Source: Oscillospiraceae bacterium (GTDB lineage Bacteria; Bacillota; Clostridia; Oscillospirales; CAG-272). Taken from it: DNA of 64,000 nucleotides. The translations under genes and the position numbers were made by a program. Below are positions 9,332 through 19,463 of this stretch, piece by piece; the stretch's first letter is position 1, and the number at the start of each line of letters is the position of its first letter. The notes beneath the pieces are model-generated. The model was not told the origin of the DNA, did not search any database, and worked only from the letters and a program-made list of their open reading frames with translations. Location of the stretch: assembly GCA_015063895.1 (NCBI GenBank), contig SVTG01000001.1:102162-166161 (forward strand), given 5' to 3'.

Positions 9332-10825
9332 ATGATGAACAAAAGCATTTATATTGCGGGGATTCAGCAGGAAACCAGCGCGTTTAATCCTGTTGTTTCC
9401 ACAAAAGCCATATTCAAGGACTATAACTGTGAGGAGCTGAAGGGTACGCGCGGTATGATGGGCGGTATGGTAGATACACTTTTTGCCGCCAACGTGCAGC
9501 TGACCTACGGGCAATCCTTAGGTGCTGCCAGCGCAGGCCCCATTGACGATGCCGTATGGCAGAATTTTTTAAAGGGCGTGCTTGCTGACATTGCCGCAAA
9601 AGGCCCCTTCGACGGCATTGCACTTGTGATGCACGGTGCCACCAGCTCGCTTTCCACCCCGGACGTGTGCGGTGAGATCGTTGCCGCCGTACGCGCGGCT
9701 GTGGGGGAAGCTGTACCGATCGCGGTATCACACGACCTACACGCGAACGTTACCCAAAAAAGCGCAAAAAATGCCGACTATATCTGCGGTTACCACGAAT
9801 ATCCCCATCTTGATATCTATGAAACCGGCGTGCGCGCCGCAAAGCTTCTGTTAAAGCACCTGGCAGGTGAAGCGCAAAAGACCGCCTACGCCGCCATTCC
9901 GATGATTGCCCCCGCGCACGCCTACACCACCACAAAGGGCGCACTGCTCGCGCTTATAAACGACGCAAAGGCCATGGTGGAAAGAGGCGAGATCGCGGAC
10001 TTCAGCTTGTTTGAGGCGCAGCCCTGGCTGGACGTGCCCGAATTTGCCAGCGCCGTGCTTGTAACCGCCAAGGACGAGGCAACCGCTACGCGCGTGGCAA
10101 ACGACCTTGCGAGGCGCCATTTTGCCCTGCGCAAGGAGCTGCAGGGTGAGCCTCTGCTGACCGTTGACGAGGTCATCAAGCGGGCTCTTGCCAACAAAAC
10201 GGGCAAGCCCGTGGTGCTGGTAGACTCCTCCGATTCAAGAGGTGCCGGGTCTACGACCGACAGCGCCGCTGTCCTGGAAGCGCTGCTGCCCTACCGCGAT
10301 GAGATCCGTGCGGCCGTGGGTGTCAGTGATATCCCCGCCGTTGAAAAAGCCTTTTCGCTTGGCGTCGGTGCCGTTGCCGACTTCACGCTCGGCGCGACGA
10401 TCGCCCCCTCGCTTTTCAAACCCGTTCACGTTAAAAACGCGCGCATACGCAGCCTGCACCTCGGCGATTTTGTCATGGCAGGCCCGATCGGACGCGGCGG
10501 ACGCGCAAATTGCGGCCGCGTGGCGGTTCTTGAGGTCGGAAAGATCCTGGTTCACGTATCCGAGATCAGCGACGGCACAAGGGATATCAACTATTTCCGC
10601 AGCTTTGGCATCGATCCCGAATTTTGCCAGCTTGTCAGCGTCAAGGCCTGCACCTCGCTGCGTGCGGGATATACGCCGATCGCCGCCGAGTTCTGCAACA
10701 CCGACACGCCCGGTGCCGCAGGTGCTGTTTTGACAAAGCTTGATTATCAGCAGCGCCCCGTGCCGCTTTACCCTTTTGAGGAAATTAACGAGGGCGATAT
10801 TCAAGCGGCCGTTTGCTATCGCTAA
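9332..10825 (+). CDS. M81 family metallopeptidase (MlrC-like), copy 2
   Basis: Tandem paralog of 7817-9313 with long near-identical stretches; 497 aa. Confidence 0.88.
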   Translation: MMNKSIYIAGIQQETSAFNPVVSTKAIFKDYNCEELKGTRGMMGGMVDTLFAANVQLTYGQSLGAASAGPIDDAVWQNFLKGVLADIAAKGPFDGIALVMHGATSSLSTPDVCGEIVAAVRAAVGEAVPIAVSHDLHANVTQKSAKNADYICGYHEYPHLDIYETGVRAAKLLLKHLAGEAQKTAYAAIPMIAPAHAYTTTKGALLALINDAKAMVERGEIADFSLFEAQPWLDVPEFASAVLVTAKDEATATRVANDLARRHFALRKELQGEPLLTVDEVIKRALANKTGKPVVLVDSSDSRGAGSTTDSAAVLEALLPYRDEIRAAVGVSDIPAVEKAFSLGVGAVADFTLGATIAPSLFKPVHVKNARIRSLHLGDFVMAGPIGRGGRANCGRVAVLEVGKILVHVSEISDGTRDINYFRSFGIDPEFCQLVSVKACTSLRAGYTPIAAEFCNTDTPGAAGAVLTKLDYQQRPVPLYPFEEINEGDIQAAVCYR

Positions 10826-10858
10826 GATCATTTTTCCGTTTTGAAAGGATATACTGCC

Positions 10859-12925
10859 ATGGAAAAAAGCTATGCGTTCAGAGATCGCATGCGGCAGGTC
10901 CACAGACCGGATCGCCGTATAGAAAAGCCCCTCCCCTCGGGTCAGATCGAAATTACAGCGCGCTGGCAGATCGCCCTTCCCGAAGACGAGCTCTTAGCCA
11001 CAGTTGCTAAGGATCTTCAGGATTATTTTGCCGTTTCAATGGGACTTTCCCTTGCCGTTTGCGAGGACGCAGTATCAGAATACGCCATTACTTACAAAAT
11101 CGACCCCACGCTTGAGGGTGACGGCAGCTACCGCGTAGCCGTTACCGAAAAACAGGTCTGCCTTGTCGGCAAGGACGCTCGCGCCGCTGCTCAGGCAAGC
11201 TACCTGCTTGAGGATATCTGCAACTTGGCACAGGCCCCCTACCTTGCTATTGGAAATACCGACCGTACGCCTATATTCCGCTGTCGCATGGTCCACTCAG
11301 GCTACTGTATTGATGAATACCCCGACGAGCATCTGAATGCCATCGCACACAGCGGCGTAAATACCATTCTGGTATTTGTAGCAGGCGTGAACCAAGCCCC
11401 CTCTCACCCCTTGGATTTTAATGATCTCATCAAAAGAGCTGCAAAATATGGGCTTGACGTCTACGCTTACAGCTATATGAAAAGCCGCCTGCACCCCGAT
11501 GACCCGAAGGCTGAGGCGTTTTATGACGGGCTCTACGGTGAGCTGTTTCGCAAGTGCCCCGGCTTTAAGGGCATCGTATTCGTCGGGGAGAGCGTAGAAT
11601 TCCCCAGCAAGGATCCCCGCACCTGCGGGCGTTTGCGCCTTGACAATATCGGCCCTGACGGCAAAAAAATCGACCCGCGCCCTCTCCCCGGCTGGTTCCC
11701 CTGCTGCGACTACCCCTTGTGGCTCGATATGGTCAAGCGCACGATCAGGCGCGTGACCCCCGATGCCGACATAGTTTTTTGGACCTATAACTGGGGCTAC
11801 TGTGCCGAGGAAGACCGCGTCGCACTCATTGATGCGCTCCCCACCGACATCAGCCTGCAAGCCACCTTTGAAATGTTTGAGGACGACGAAAGACAGGGTG
11901 TGCCCACACGCTCGACCGACTACACGCTCTCAGCACCCTATGCAGGCAAGTATTTTATCAGTGAAGCAAAGGCAGCTCGCAAGAACGGCATTCCGCTGTA
12001 TTCTATGACCAACGCAGGTGGCCTTACCTGGGATACGGGCGTGGTTCCCTATCAGCCCGCCCCCTACCAATGGTTAAAGCGTTATCAGTCCATTCGTGAC
12101 TGTCACGAGGCCTACGGGCTTTGCGGCTCGATGGAATGCCATCATTACGGCTTCTATCCCTCCTTTATCTCTGATCTTGCTAAGGAATATTTTACCGCCC
12201 ACGATCCCGACGGCGAGGAGATCATCAAAAAGTTAATTATCAGAGATTGGGGTGCCCAAAATGTTGAAGCCGTGACAAAAGCCTATCGCCTTTTCAGCGA
12301 TGCCAACCACGACATTATCACAAGCAACAAGGACCAGTACGGTCCCCTGCGTATCGGCCCCGCCTATCCGTTGGTGCTCTTTGAGGACGAAAATATTACG
12401 ATCCCCTCCAGTCCCACGGCGCACTTTAACATCAACTGGATCTGCTTTTCCCGCTACAAAACCTCAAAGCCCTTGTCAGACCCCACCCAGCGCGCAGTTT
12501 TCGAGGGTGAGATCCGCGTGTATCAAAGCGTTGCCGACCGCATGCTTGAAGCCGCCACGATCCTCAAGGGTCTGTTACCCACCCTACCGCAAAACATGCG
12601 CGACGAGGCACAGCGCATTGCAGGCACCGTTGAATTTATGGGGCGTTCGCTCCTGACCGCCTATCACGTCAAGCGCTGGTACGTGGAAAAGGTCGCCATT
12701 GCCGAGCATGACGGTGACCTCACCACCCATATCCATGCTCTGCGCGAGATCGGCGAGGCCGAGATCGCAAACGCAAAAGCATCTCTGCCCTTGGTGGATT
12801 TTGATTCCCGTCTTGGCTATGAGCCCAGTATGGAATATGCCGCCGACCGCGAGCATATTACCTGGAAGATCTCTGTCATGGAGCGTATCCTGCGCGAGGA
12901 GCTGCCCACACTTGCAACCGAATAA
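10859..12925 (+). CDS. Glycoside-hydrolase-like protein (GH20-type N-terminal domain organisation), function unassigned
   Basis: ~688 aa; GDGSYRVAVTEKQVCLVGKDARAAAQASYLLEDI resembles GH20 N-domain, followed by a TIM-barrel-like region; start placed at ATGGAAAAAAGC after RBS GAAAGGAT. Confidence 0.55.
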   Translation: MEKSYAFRDRMRQVHRPDRRIEKPLPSGQIEITARWQIALPEDELLATVAKDLQDYFAVSMGLSLAVCEDAVSEYAITYKIDPTLEGDGSYRVAVTEKQVCLVGKDARAAAQASYLLEDICNLAQAPYLAIGNTDRTPIFRCRMVHSGYCIDEYPDEHLNAIAHSGVNTILVFVAGVNQAPSHPLDFNDLIKRAAKYGLDVYAYSYMKSRLHPDDPKAEAFYDGLYGELFRKCPGFKGIVFVGESVEFPSKDPRTCGRLRLDNIGPDGKKIDPRPLPGWFPCCDYPLWLDMVKRTIRRVTPDADIVFWTYNWGYCAEEDRVALIDALPTDISLQATFEMFEDDERQGVPTRSTDYTLSAPYAGKYFISEAKAARKNGIPLYSMTNAGGLTWDTGVVPYQPAPYQWLKRYQSIRDCHEAYGLCGSMECHHYGFYPSFISDLAKEYFTAHDPDGEEIIKKLIIRDWGAQNVEAVTKAYRLFSDANHDIITSNKDQYGPLRIGPAYPLVLFEDENITIPSSPTAHFNINWICFSRYKTSKPLSDPTQRAVFEGEIRVYQSVADRMLEAATILKGLLPTLPQNMRDEAQRIAGTVEFMGRSLLTAYHVKRWYVEKVAIAEHDGDLTTHIHALREIGEAEIANAKASLPLVDFDSRLGYEPSMEYAADREHITWKISVMERILREELPTLATE

Positions 12926-12933
12926 ACAATGCA

Positions 12934-12964
12934 AAAACCACCTATGCACAGCATAGGTGGTTTT
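12934..12964. terminator. Bidirectional terminator between convergent genes
   Basis: Perfect inverted repeat AAAACCACCTATGC-aca-GCATAGGTGGTTTT. Confidence 0.88.
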
Positions 12965-12987
12965 CTTTCTTTATCAAATCATATATT

Positions 12988-13461
12988 TCAAGACGTTTTC
13001 CGTTTTACAAGGCGGCGCAAAAGCCCCCACGTGCGACGCGGCAAAAAGCGAAGGCGTCGCAATGGAAAAACGCAGTGCCAAAAGCTGTAAAAGCGATACG
13101 AAAAAGCACCAAGCTCAACACGCTTCTCACCGCGATAATAGGCGCTGACGACAGCCACCACGCTTTCGCGCGGCACACCGTATTCAAGGGCGGTTTGGTT
13201 ATCGCCGCAAAACACGGGCCTGCCCTCTTGATCCCATTTGATCAGGCGATGCAGCACGTACGCACCGTTTTCCCTACGATATAGGCAAATATCGCGCTTT
13301 TTGAGCACGCTTGGTGCCACCAAAATCACGCTGTCACGTCCCTCTTTCAAGAGCGGCAGCATACTGGTGCCACGCGGAAAAAGACGGAATTCGCCCCCCT
13401 CACCGATGACCTCCTTGATAAGGGGCACCAGCTCGTTCATGGAAAAAGCGTTATTCTGCAA
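12988..13461 (-). CDS. S24/S26-family (signal peptidase-like) peptidase
   Basis: FRLFPRGTSMLPLLKEGRDSVILV...KKRDICLYRRENGAYVLHRLI: S26 Ser-box (GxSMxP) and later strands. Confidence 0.75.
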   Translation of the reverse strand: MQNNAFSMNELVPLIKEVIGEGGEFRLFPRGTSMLPLLKEGRDSVILVAPSVLKKRDICLYRRENGAYVLHRLIKWDQEGRPVFCGDNQTALEYGVPRESVVAVVSAYYRGEKRVELGAFSYRFYSFWHCVFPLRRLRFLPRRTWGLLRRLVKRKTS

Positions 13462-13729
13462 CGGCGCCTACCCCCTTCAGGGTATCAAGGAAGGCCACGG
13501 CATGTGCCTTAGCGGTCTCGGCGTCAATCTCATAGGCATTTGTGATCGCCCCGACAAGCTCGTCAAGCGTGATATCGTTTTCAAGCATATCCCAGATAAA
13601 GCTACCCGTACCGTTTACCGAGATCATACCGTTAAAGCGCTTGGTAGCGGCGCCAACGGCCACGATCACGTATTGCGGGCCTATTTTGCGTTTGATAAAA
13701 TCCCTACTCCGTTTCACAGTCGTTTCCAC
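13451..13729 (-). CDS. PqqD-family protein (RRE-like peptide-binding domain)
   Basis: RKIGPQYVIVAVGAATKRFNGMISVNGTGSFIWDMLENDITLDELVGAI pattern typical of PqqD proteins. Confidence 0.82.
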   Translation of the reverse strand: METTVKRSRDFIKRKIGPQYVIVAVGAATKRFNGMISVNGTGSFIWDMLENDITLDELVGAITNAYEIDAETAKAHAVAFLDTLKGVGAVAE

Positions 13730-14435
13730 TCTCCTTTACATACATTCCCTGAAAGGCTACGATCGCCGCCTCGGGCAGCATATTGCAATGCAACAAATAC
13801 GTGGGGGTGCTTGTCACCAGCGAATCAAGCAGCTCAAGAAAGCGCTCGGCCATCTCCTGCTCCTCGGGCATCAGCACCTGTCCGAACAGGCGCGAGATCA
13901 TTTGTGCGCTCTCAAGAGGTGCGATGGTATTTTCCTTGCCGCGCTCCAAAAAGCAGATCGCCTGCAGGGGAACACTGACGTTACCGCCCAGCTTTTCCTT
14001 GCCGCGCCACGGCGTGCCGTAAGCGATCCATTTGCCTTCCCTGCGGCGCAAGATCGGCTTATCGCCGTTAATAAAGAAGACGCGCTCACCAAATACCTGC
14101 TGCCAAAGCGCCGTGTGCGTGGATTTTCCCGTGCCGCTGTGAGCGGCAAAGGCATAGCCCTTGCCGTCACAGGAAATGACGGAAGCGTGAAAGACCATCG
14201 CATCAAAGCGCGGCAGCTGCAGGGCGATCTGGCGATAGACGCAAATAGACTCCAAATACCCGTCAGAAGAGCTGTAGGGATTATCCTCGCGCTCCCTCTC
14301 AAGCTCCTCGTCGCTGACACGAACGGTGATATCCGCCACGTCAAACTCAGCTAAAAATTCGCGGCAAAAATCAAACACGAAAGGATACCTATTCTCTATT
14401 GTCACGTTCAAATCTGCGATACGAATACCAAACAT
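13704..14435 (-). CDS. HPr kinase / PEPCK-fold-like P-loop protein
   Basis: P-loop FAAHSGTGKSTHTALW followed by FINGDKPILR; typical of HprK-like proteins in peptide-modification clusters. Confidence 0.7.
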   Translation of the reverse strand: MFGIRIADLNVTIENRYPFVFDFCREFLAEFDVADITVRVSDEELEREREDNPYSSSDGYLESICVYRQIALQLPRFDAMVFHASVISCDGKGYAFAAHSGTGKSTHTALWQQVFGERVFFINGDKPILRRREGKWIAYGTPWRGKEKLGGNVSVPLQAICFLERGKENTIAPLESAQMISRLFGQVLMPEEQEMAERFLELLDSLVTSTPTYLLHCNMLPEAAIVAFQGMYVKESGNDCETE

Positions 14436-14468
14436 ACGATATCCTTTCTACTTGAATTTAAGATCCGA

Positions 14469-15884
14469 TCAAAATGCAAGACGCTTTTCAATATAAGCCT
14501 TGAGCTCGCTGATGGGCAAGCGCACCTGCTCCATGGTGTCACGGTCACGTACCGTTACGCAGTTATCGGCAGGCTTTTCGGCGTCACCCACAGTCTCAAA
14601 GTCAACGGTCACGCAAAGAGGCGTACCGATCTCGTCCTCACGGCGGTAGCGCTTACCGATCGAGCCCGTCTCGTCGTAATCAACGGCAAAATATTTTGCC
14701 AGCTCGTCGCGCACCTCGAGTGCTTTTTCCGAGAGCTTTTTGGAAAGAGGCAGCACTGCCACCTTGTAGGGGGCAAGCGCGGGGTGCAGGCGGAGTACCA
14801 CACGGGTATCGTTCTTAGCCGCGTCGATCACCTCTTCGTCGTACGCATCAACCAGGAAAGCAAGCGCCACACGGTCAGCACCAAGAGAGGGCTCTACTAC
14901 GTAGGGCACGTAATGCTCGCCCGTTTCGGGGTCAAAATAGGTCAGATCCTTGCCGCTGTGCTTGGCGTGCTGAGAAAGGTCGTAATCGGTGCGGTCAGCA
15001 ATGCCCCACAGCTCGCCCCAGCCAAACGGGAACAGGAACTCAAAGTCGGTGGTGCCCTTCGAATAGAAGGCAAGCTCCTCGGGATCATGGTCGCGCAAAC
15101 GCAGATTCTCTTCTCTCATACCGAGATCAAGGAGCCACTTCTTGCAATAATCCTTCCAGTATGCAAACCATTCAAGGTCGGTGCCGGGCTTGCAGAAGAA
15201 CTCCAGCTCCATCTGTTCAAATTCGCGGGTACGGAAGGTGAAGTTACCGGGCGTGATCTCGTTACGGAAGGATTTACCGATCTGGCACACACCAAAGGGG
15301 AGCTTGCGACGTGTGGAGCGCTGGATCGCGGGGAAATTCACAAAAATACCCTGTGCGGTCTCGGGACGAAGATATACGGTGTTGGCGCTATCCTCGGTAA
15401 CACCGATGAAGGTTTTGAACATCAGGTTGAACTTTTTAATGGCGGTAAAATCCTGCTTACCGCAGGTGGGGCAAACGATACCCTTTTCCTCAATGTAAGC
15501 AGACATCTGCTCAAAGCTCCAGCCTGCGGGATTGTCGTCAAGGCCGTTTTCAAAGGCATATTCCTCGATCAGCTTATCTGCACGGTGACGCGCCTTGCAG
15601 GCCTTGCAGTCCATCAAAGGATCGGAAAAGCCGCCCACGTGACCGGAGGCCACCCAAGCCTCGGGGTTCATAATGATCGCACTGTCAAGCCCCACGTTAT
15701 AACGGCTTTCCTGTACGAACTTTTTCCACCAAGCGCGCTTGACGTTGTTTTTGAATTCTACGCCAAGGGGGCCGTAATCCCAAGAGTTGGCAAGGCCGCC
15801 GTAAATCTCAGACCCGGGGAAGATAAAGCCACGGTTCTTGCAAAGCGCTACGATTTTTTCCATTGTTTTTTCGCTGTTGTTCAT
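14469..15884 (-). CDS. glyS: Glycyl-tRNA synthetase (homodimeric type)
   Basis: [29 protein letters not shown]; class II motifs; [22 protein letters not shown]. Confidence 0.95.
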   Translation of the reverse strand: MNNSEKTMEKIVALCKNRGFIFPGSEIYGGLANSWDYGPLGVEFKNNVKRAWWKKFVQESRYNVGLDSAIIMNPEAWVASGHVGGFSDPLMDCKACKARHRADKLIEEYAFENGLDDNPAGWSFEQMSAYIEEKGIVCPTCGKQDFTAIKKFNLMFKTFIGVTEDSANTVYLRPETAQGIFVNFPAIQRSTRRKLPFGVCQIGKSFRNEITPGNFTFRTREFEQMELEFFCKPGTDLEWFAYWKDYCKKWLLDLGMREENLRLRDHDPEELAFYSKGTTDFEFLFPFGWGELWGIADRTDYDLSQHAKHSGKDLTYFDPETGEHYVPYVVEPSLGADRVALAFLVDAYDEEVIDAAKNDTRVVLRLHPALAPYKVAVLPLSKKLSEKALEVRDELAKYFAVDYDETGSIGKRYRREDEIGTPLCVTVDFETVGDAEKPADNCVTVRDRDTMEQVRLPISELKAYIEKRLAF

Positions 15885-15961
15885 ATCTGACTCCTAAAAA
15901 ATATTGTTTTTTATGATTTGATTTTATTATTATAAAACAGTTTTTCGGCAGTGTCAATACC

Positions 15962-16435
15962 TCAAACCGTAATATCCGAAAGGACAGCACCAACAAACGC
16001 AACAAGGTCTGCCGTTTTCAGCAACAGCTGTGCACCGCGCACACCTGCGCTGACGGTGATCTTTTCCTGCATAGCCGCCAAATGACTGAAATAAGTCGGA
16101 AATTTCTTTTTCATACCGATCGGTGAGCAGCCGCCGCGGATATACCCCGTCAGCGCCAGCAGATCCTTCACGGCAACCATTTCAAGGCGCTTGTTGCCCG
16201 TGACCTTAGCCGCCTTTTTCAAGTCGATCTCAAGGTCTGCGGGGATACAAAAGACCACAGGTCCGCTTTTATCACCGCGCGCTACGAGTGTTTTAAATAC
16301 CATTTCGGGCATAAGCCCGATCTCCTCGGCAATATGGGTAGCGGCGAGATTGTTTTCGTCAACCTCATATTCCATCACCTCAAAGGAGACCCTTGCAGCA
16401 TCTAAAATACGCATGACGTTGGTCTTGTTTTTCAC
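15962..16435 (-). CDS. ybaK: Cys-tRNA(Pro) deacylase YbaK/EbsC family
   Basis: TNVMRILDAARVSFEVMEYEVDE..., GYIRGGCSPIGMKKKFPTY motif. Confidence 0.9.
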   Translation of the reverse strand: MKNKTNVMRILDAARVSFEVMEYEVDENNLAATHIAEEIGLMPEMVFKTLVARGDKSGPVVFCIPADLEIDLKKAAKVTGNKRLEMVAVKDLLALTGYIRGGCSPIGMKKKFPTYFSHLAAMQEKITVSAGVRGAQLLLKTADLVAFVGAVLSDITV

Positions 16436-18117
16436 CGAAACGCCCTCCCCTCGTCGATCATTTCAGCCGCGGCACGACGTGTGGTTTCCGTCACGTCAAT
16501 GCCACCAAGGATCCGCGCGACCTCACCCTCGCGCCCTGCCGCGTCCAGCGGCAAGACCGTGGCCACGGTGCGCCCCTCCTGCTCGTGCTTGCTGATCTTG
16601 TAGTGTGTAGTGGCAAGCGAGGCGATCTGTGCGGAGTGCGTCACGCACAAAACCTGCATCTTTTTGCCCATTTCGGCAAGCTTGATGCCGATCTTGCGCG
16701 AGGTCTTTCCCGAAATACCCGTATCCACCTCGTCAAACACCGCCATACCGACGCCGTCACGGTCGTTTAACACGCCGCGCATCGCCAGCGTCACACGTGC
16801 GAGCTCGCCGCCCGAGGCAACGCGATCAAGGGGCATCAGCGCCTCACCCTTATTGGTAGAGATCATAAATCTGACCTCGTCGGTGCCGTCGGGTGTTAAC
16901 ACACCCGTATCACGCACGGCGATCTCAAAGCGCACGGCAGGCATATCAAGGAAGGCCAGCTCCTCGGCTATTTGCCCATCAAGCTGCTTGGCTGCTGCCA
17001 CGCGTGCCGCGTGTGCATCGGCGGCAAGGCGGTAAAGCTCCTTTTCGGTCGCTTTGATCTCACGCTCCAGGGCCGCCAGCACCTCGTCTGCATTGTCCAT
17101 TTGCTGCAGCTTCCCTGCCGCCTCGGCGCGGAAAGCGAGAATATCGGCGATCTCGGCACCGTATTTGCGCTGAAGCTTGCTGATGGTATCAAGGCGCGCC
17201 TCGGTTTGGTTCAGGGCCTCGGTGGGATCACCGTCCACCTCCTCGCCGAAATCGCGGGCGGTATTGGCAATATCCTCTACCTCATAGCCGATGCTCTTCA
17301 GACGCGCTGCCAGCTCCTCGGCCTCGGGCACGGCCCCCGAAATAGAGGAAAGTGCGGCGGCTGCACGCTCTAAAATAAGCGCAGCGGAGGCCTTTTCACT
17401 ACCCAGCAGCACATGATAGGCAAAGCTTGTGCCCTTGGCGATCTTTTCGGCATATTGGAGCTTGGTGCGACGGGCAAGCAGCGCCTCCTCCTCGCCCACC
17501 TTTAATTTTACCGCGTCAATTTCGGCAATCTGAAAGCGCAGAATATCACAAAGGCGCATTTTTTCGGCGCTATCCCTTGTGAGCTCACTCTTTTGACGCA
17601 GCAAGGCGCTTCGCTTCTGATAAAGTGCGCGATATGCGTCAAGCACGCCCCCTAGCGCCGCGACACCGTCAAGCATCGAAAGCTGAGTCGCCGGGTGCAT
17701 AAAAAGCTGATTGTCGTTTTGCCCGTGTATGCTGACAAGATATTTTGACAGCTCGCGCAGCAGCGTCTGCGAGAGCACACGGCCGTTCAGGCGTGCCGCC
17801 GTCTTGCCGTTCCCGTCAAGCGTGCGCTGCAAAAGCAGCTCCTCGGGCGCCTCGCCCTCGTCAAGCAGTCCTACCTCACGCAAATAAGCGGTGGCAGCCT
17901 CCCCCACGTCACAAAAAACGGCGCTGACAAGACCGCGCTCGGTGCCGTGGCGTAAAAGATCGCGCCTTGGCTTACCGCCGAGCAAAAACAAAAGCGAATC
18001 GATCATCACCGATTTGCCCGCACCCGTTTCACCCGTCACGGCCAGAAGCCCGTCGGTAAAATCAACGTCAAGCGCGGCGATGATCGCCATATTTTCAATA
18101 TGGAGAGATTGCAGCAT
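16432..18117 (-). CDS. recN: DNA repair protein RecN
   Basis: MLQSLHIENMAIIAALDVDFTDGLLAVTGETGAGKSVMIDSLLFLLGG; VFDEVDTGISGKTSRKIG. Confidence 0.96.
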   Translation of the reverse strand: MLQSLHIENMAIIAALDVDFTDGLLAVTGETGAGKSVMIDSLLFLLGGKPRRDLLRHGTERGLVSAVFCDVGEAATAYLREVGLLDEGEAPEELLLQRTLDGNGKTAARLNGRVLSQTLLRELSKYLVSIHGQNDNQLFMHPATQLSMLDGVAALGGVLDAYRALYQKRSALLRQKSELTRDSAEKMRLCDILRFQIAEIDAVKLKVGEEEALLARRTKLQYAEKIAKGTSFAYHVLLGSEKASAALILERAAAALSSISGAVPEAEELAARLKSIGYEVEDIANTARDFGEEVDGDPTEALNQTEARLDTISKLQRKYGAEIADILAFRAEAAGKLQQMDNADEVLAALEREIKATEKELYRLAADAHAARVAAAKQLDGQIAEELAFLDMPAVRFEIAVRDTGVLTPDGTDEVRFMISTNKGEALMPLDRVASGGELARVTLAMRGVLNDRDGVGMAVFDEVDTGISGKTSRKIGIKLAEMGKKMQVLCVTHSAQIASLATTHYKISKHEQEGRTVATVLPLDAAGREGEVARILGGIDVTETTRRAAAEMIDEGRAFR

Positions 18118-18120
18118 AGC

Positions 18121-18576
18121 TTAACCGGCCTTCATCATAATGTGAATACGCTCGCTGATGCTCTTTGCGGCGTCCTCACTCTTGGTCACTACCATAATGG
18201 TATCGTCACCTGCAACGCAGCCAAGCACCTCAGCAATGGCAAGATTATCCACACCGGCAGCTACTGCCTGTGCAAGACCCGGGTAGGTCTTAATGACGAT
18301 CATATTCATGGCGTATTCTACGCTGATGATCGAATCTACCAAGGCGGCATTGAACTTCAGCCCCGATACCATATCCTCACGCTTGGGAGCAACATAGCGG
18401 TATGTGCCACGGTTGGTGAGCACCTTGGTCAGCTGGAGCTCGCGAATATCGCGCGATACGGTGGCCTGCGTCACGGTATAGCCCTCGGCCATCAGACGGT
18501 CGATCAGGTCGTCCTGCGTTTCCACGTGAAAGCGATTTACGATCTCAAGAATTTTCTTTTGTCTGTTGCTTTTCAT
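18121..18576 (-). CDS. argR: Arginine repressor
   Basis: MKSNRQKKILEIVNRFHVETQDDLIDRLMAEGYTVTQATVSRDIRELQLTKV. Confidence 0.95.
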   Translation of the reverse strand: MKSNRQKKILEIVNRFHVETQDDLIDRLMAEGYTVTQATVSRDIRELQLTKVLTNRGTYRYVAPKREDMVSGLKFNAALVDSIISVEYAMNMIVIKTYPGLAQAVAAGVDNLAIAEVLGCVAGDDTIMVVTKSEDAAKSISERIHIMMKAG

Positions 18577-18587
18577 ATCTGACTCCT

Positions 18588-19463
18588 TTATTCGCAAGCA
18601 TTCATTTTGCTTTTCAGTACGTTATAAAAGCCGCTGTCGGTAAAGCGGATCAGGGAGGTTTGCAGGCGTGAGGTCGTCACGGTCACGCTGTCGCCGCGAT
18701 AGATCTCAAAGTTGATCTTACCGTCAACCGTTAAGTACAGCATTTTTTCGCGCTGGCAGGTATTTTTGATGGCCAGCACGGTATCGTCACGGAAGACGAG
18801 CGGTTTTGCCGCGAGCGAATGCGGGCAAATGGGCGTTACGCAAAAGCACCCCAGGTGCGGATCGATAATAGGTCCCCCCGCTGCCATCGAATACGCAGTA
18901 GAGCCCGTGGGCGTCGATAGGATCACGCCGTCGGCGCGGTAGGTCGTCACAGGCTTGCCGTTGGCCGAAAGCTCAAGATCTACGATGCGCGCCACCGATC
19001 CGTTAGAGATCACCGCATCGTTTAAGGCAAAGGATTCGGCACGCACGCCCCCGCTTTCGGTTTTCACGGTAATATGCAGCATGGCACGCTTATCAAGCGT
19101 ATATTCGCCCGTAAACAGCTTTCCGAGCTCGGAGATCTGATTGACCTCCAGCTCCGCCATAAAGCCAAGACGCCCCATATTGACCCCCAGCAGGGGCTTG
19201 TTATAGGGGGCGGCACGGCGTGCCGCATCAAGGATCGTACCGTCACCGCCCAGCACCACGATGGCATCTGCTTGTCTGTAAAGCTCGTCAAGTGACAAAT
19301 AGACAAACTCCTTGCGGTTTTTATGCATACGGAAGATCCTGTCCTTGTTAATTGAGGATAGCAGGACCGTTGCCCCGTGCAAAACAAGCTCCTCCGCCAC
19401 GGCGATGGCGGCGTTGGCCTTGTCGTAAATATTAAAATTGGTAACGATTGCGATTTGTTTCAT
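18588..19463 (-). CDS. nadK: NAD kinase
   Basis: VVLGGDGTILDAARRAAPYNKPLLGVNMGRLGFMAE; DGVILSTPTGSTAYSMAAGGPI. Confidence 0.96.
   Translation of the reverse strand: MKQIAIVTNFNIYDKANAAIAVAEELVLHGATVLLSSINKDRIFRMHKNRKEFVYLSLDELYRQADAIVVLGGDGTILDAARRAAPYNKPLLGVNMGRLGFMAELEVNQISELGKLFTGEYTLDKRAMLHITVKTESGGVRAESFALNDAVISNGSVARIVDLELSANGKPVTTYRADGVILSTPTGSTAYSMAAGGPIIDPHLGCFCVTPICPHSLAAKPLVFRDDTVLAIKNTCQREKMLYLTVDGKINFEIYRGDSVTVTTSRLQTSLIRFTDSGFYNVLKSKMNACE

Noticed and set aside
13238-14354. + strand ORFs (246 aa and 270 aa) over the S26/PqqD/HprK cassette
   Set aside because: The - strand frames show S26, PqqD and P-loop motifs; + strand frames show none.
14784-15890. 368-aa + strand ORF antisense to glyS
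   Set aside because: Shadow ORF; glyS frame carries class II synthetase motifs.
15885-15960. T-box leader upstream of glyS
   Set aside because: Intergenic region is too short and lacks the T-box sequence and terminator/antiterminator pair.
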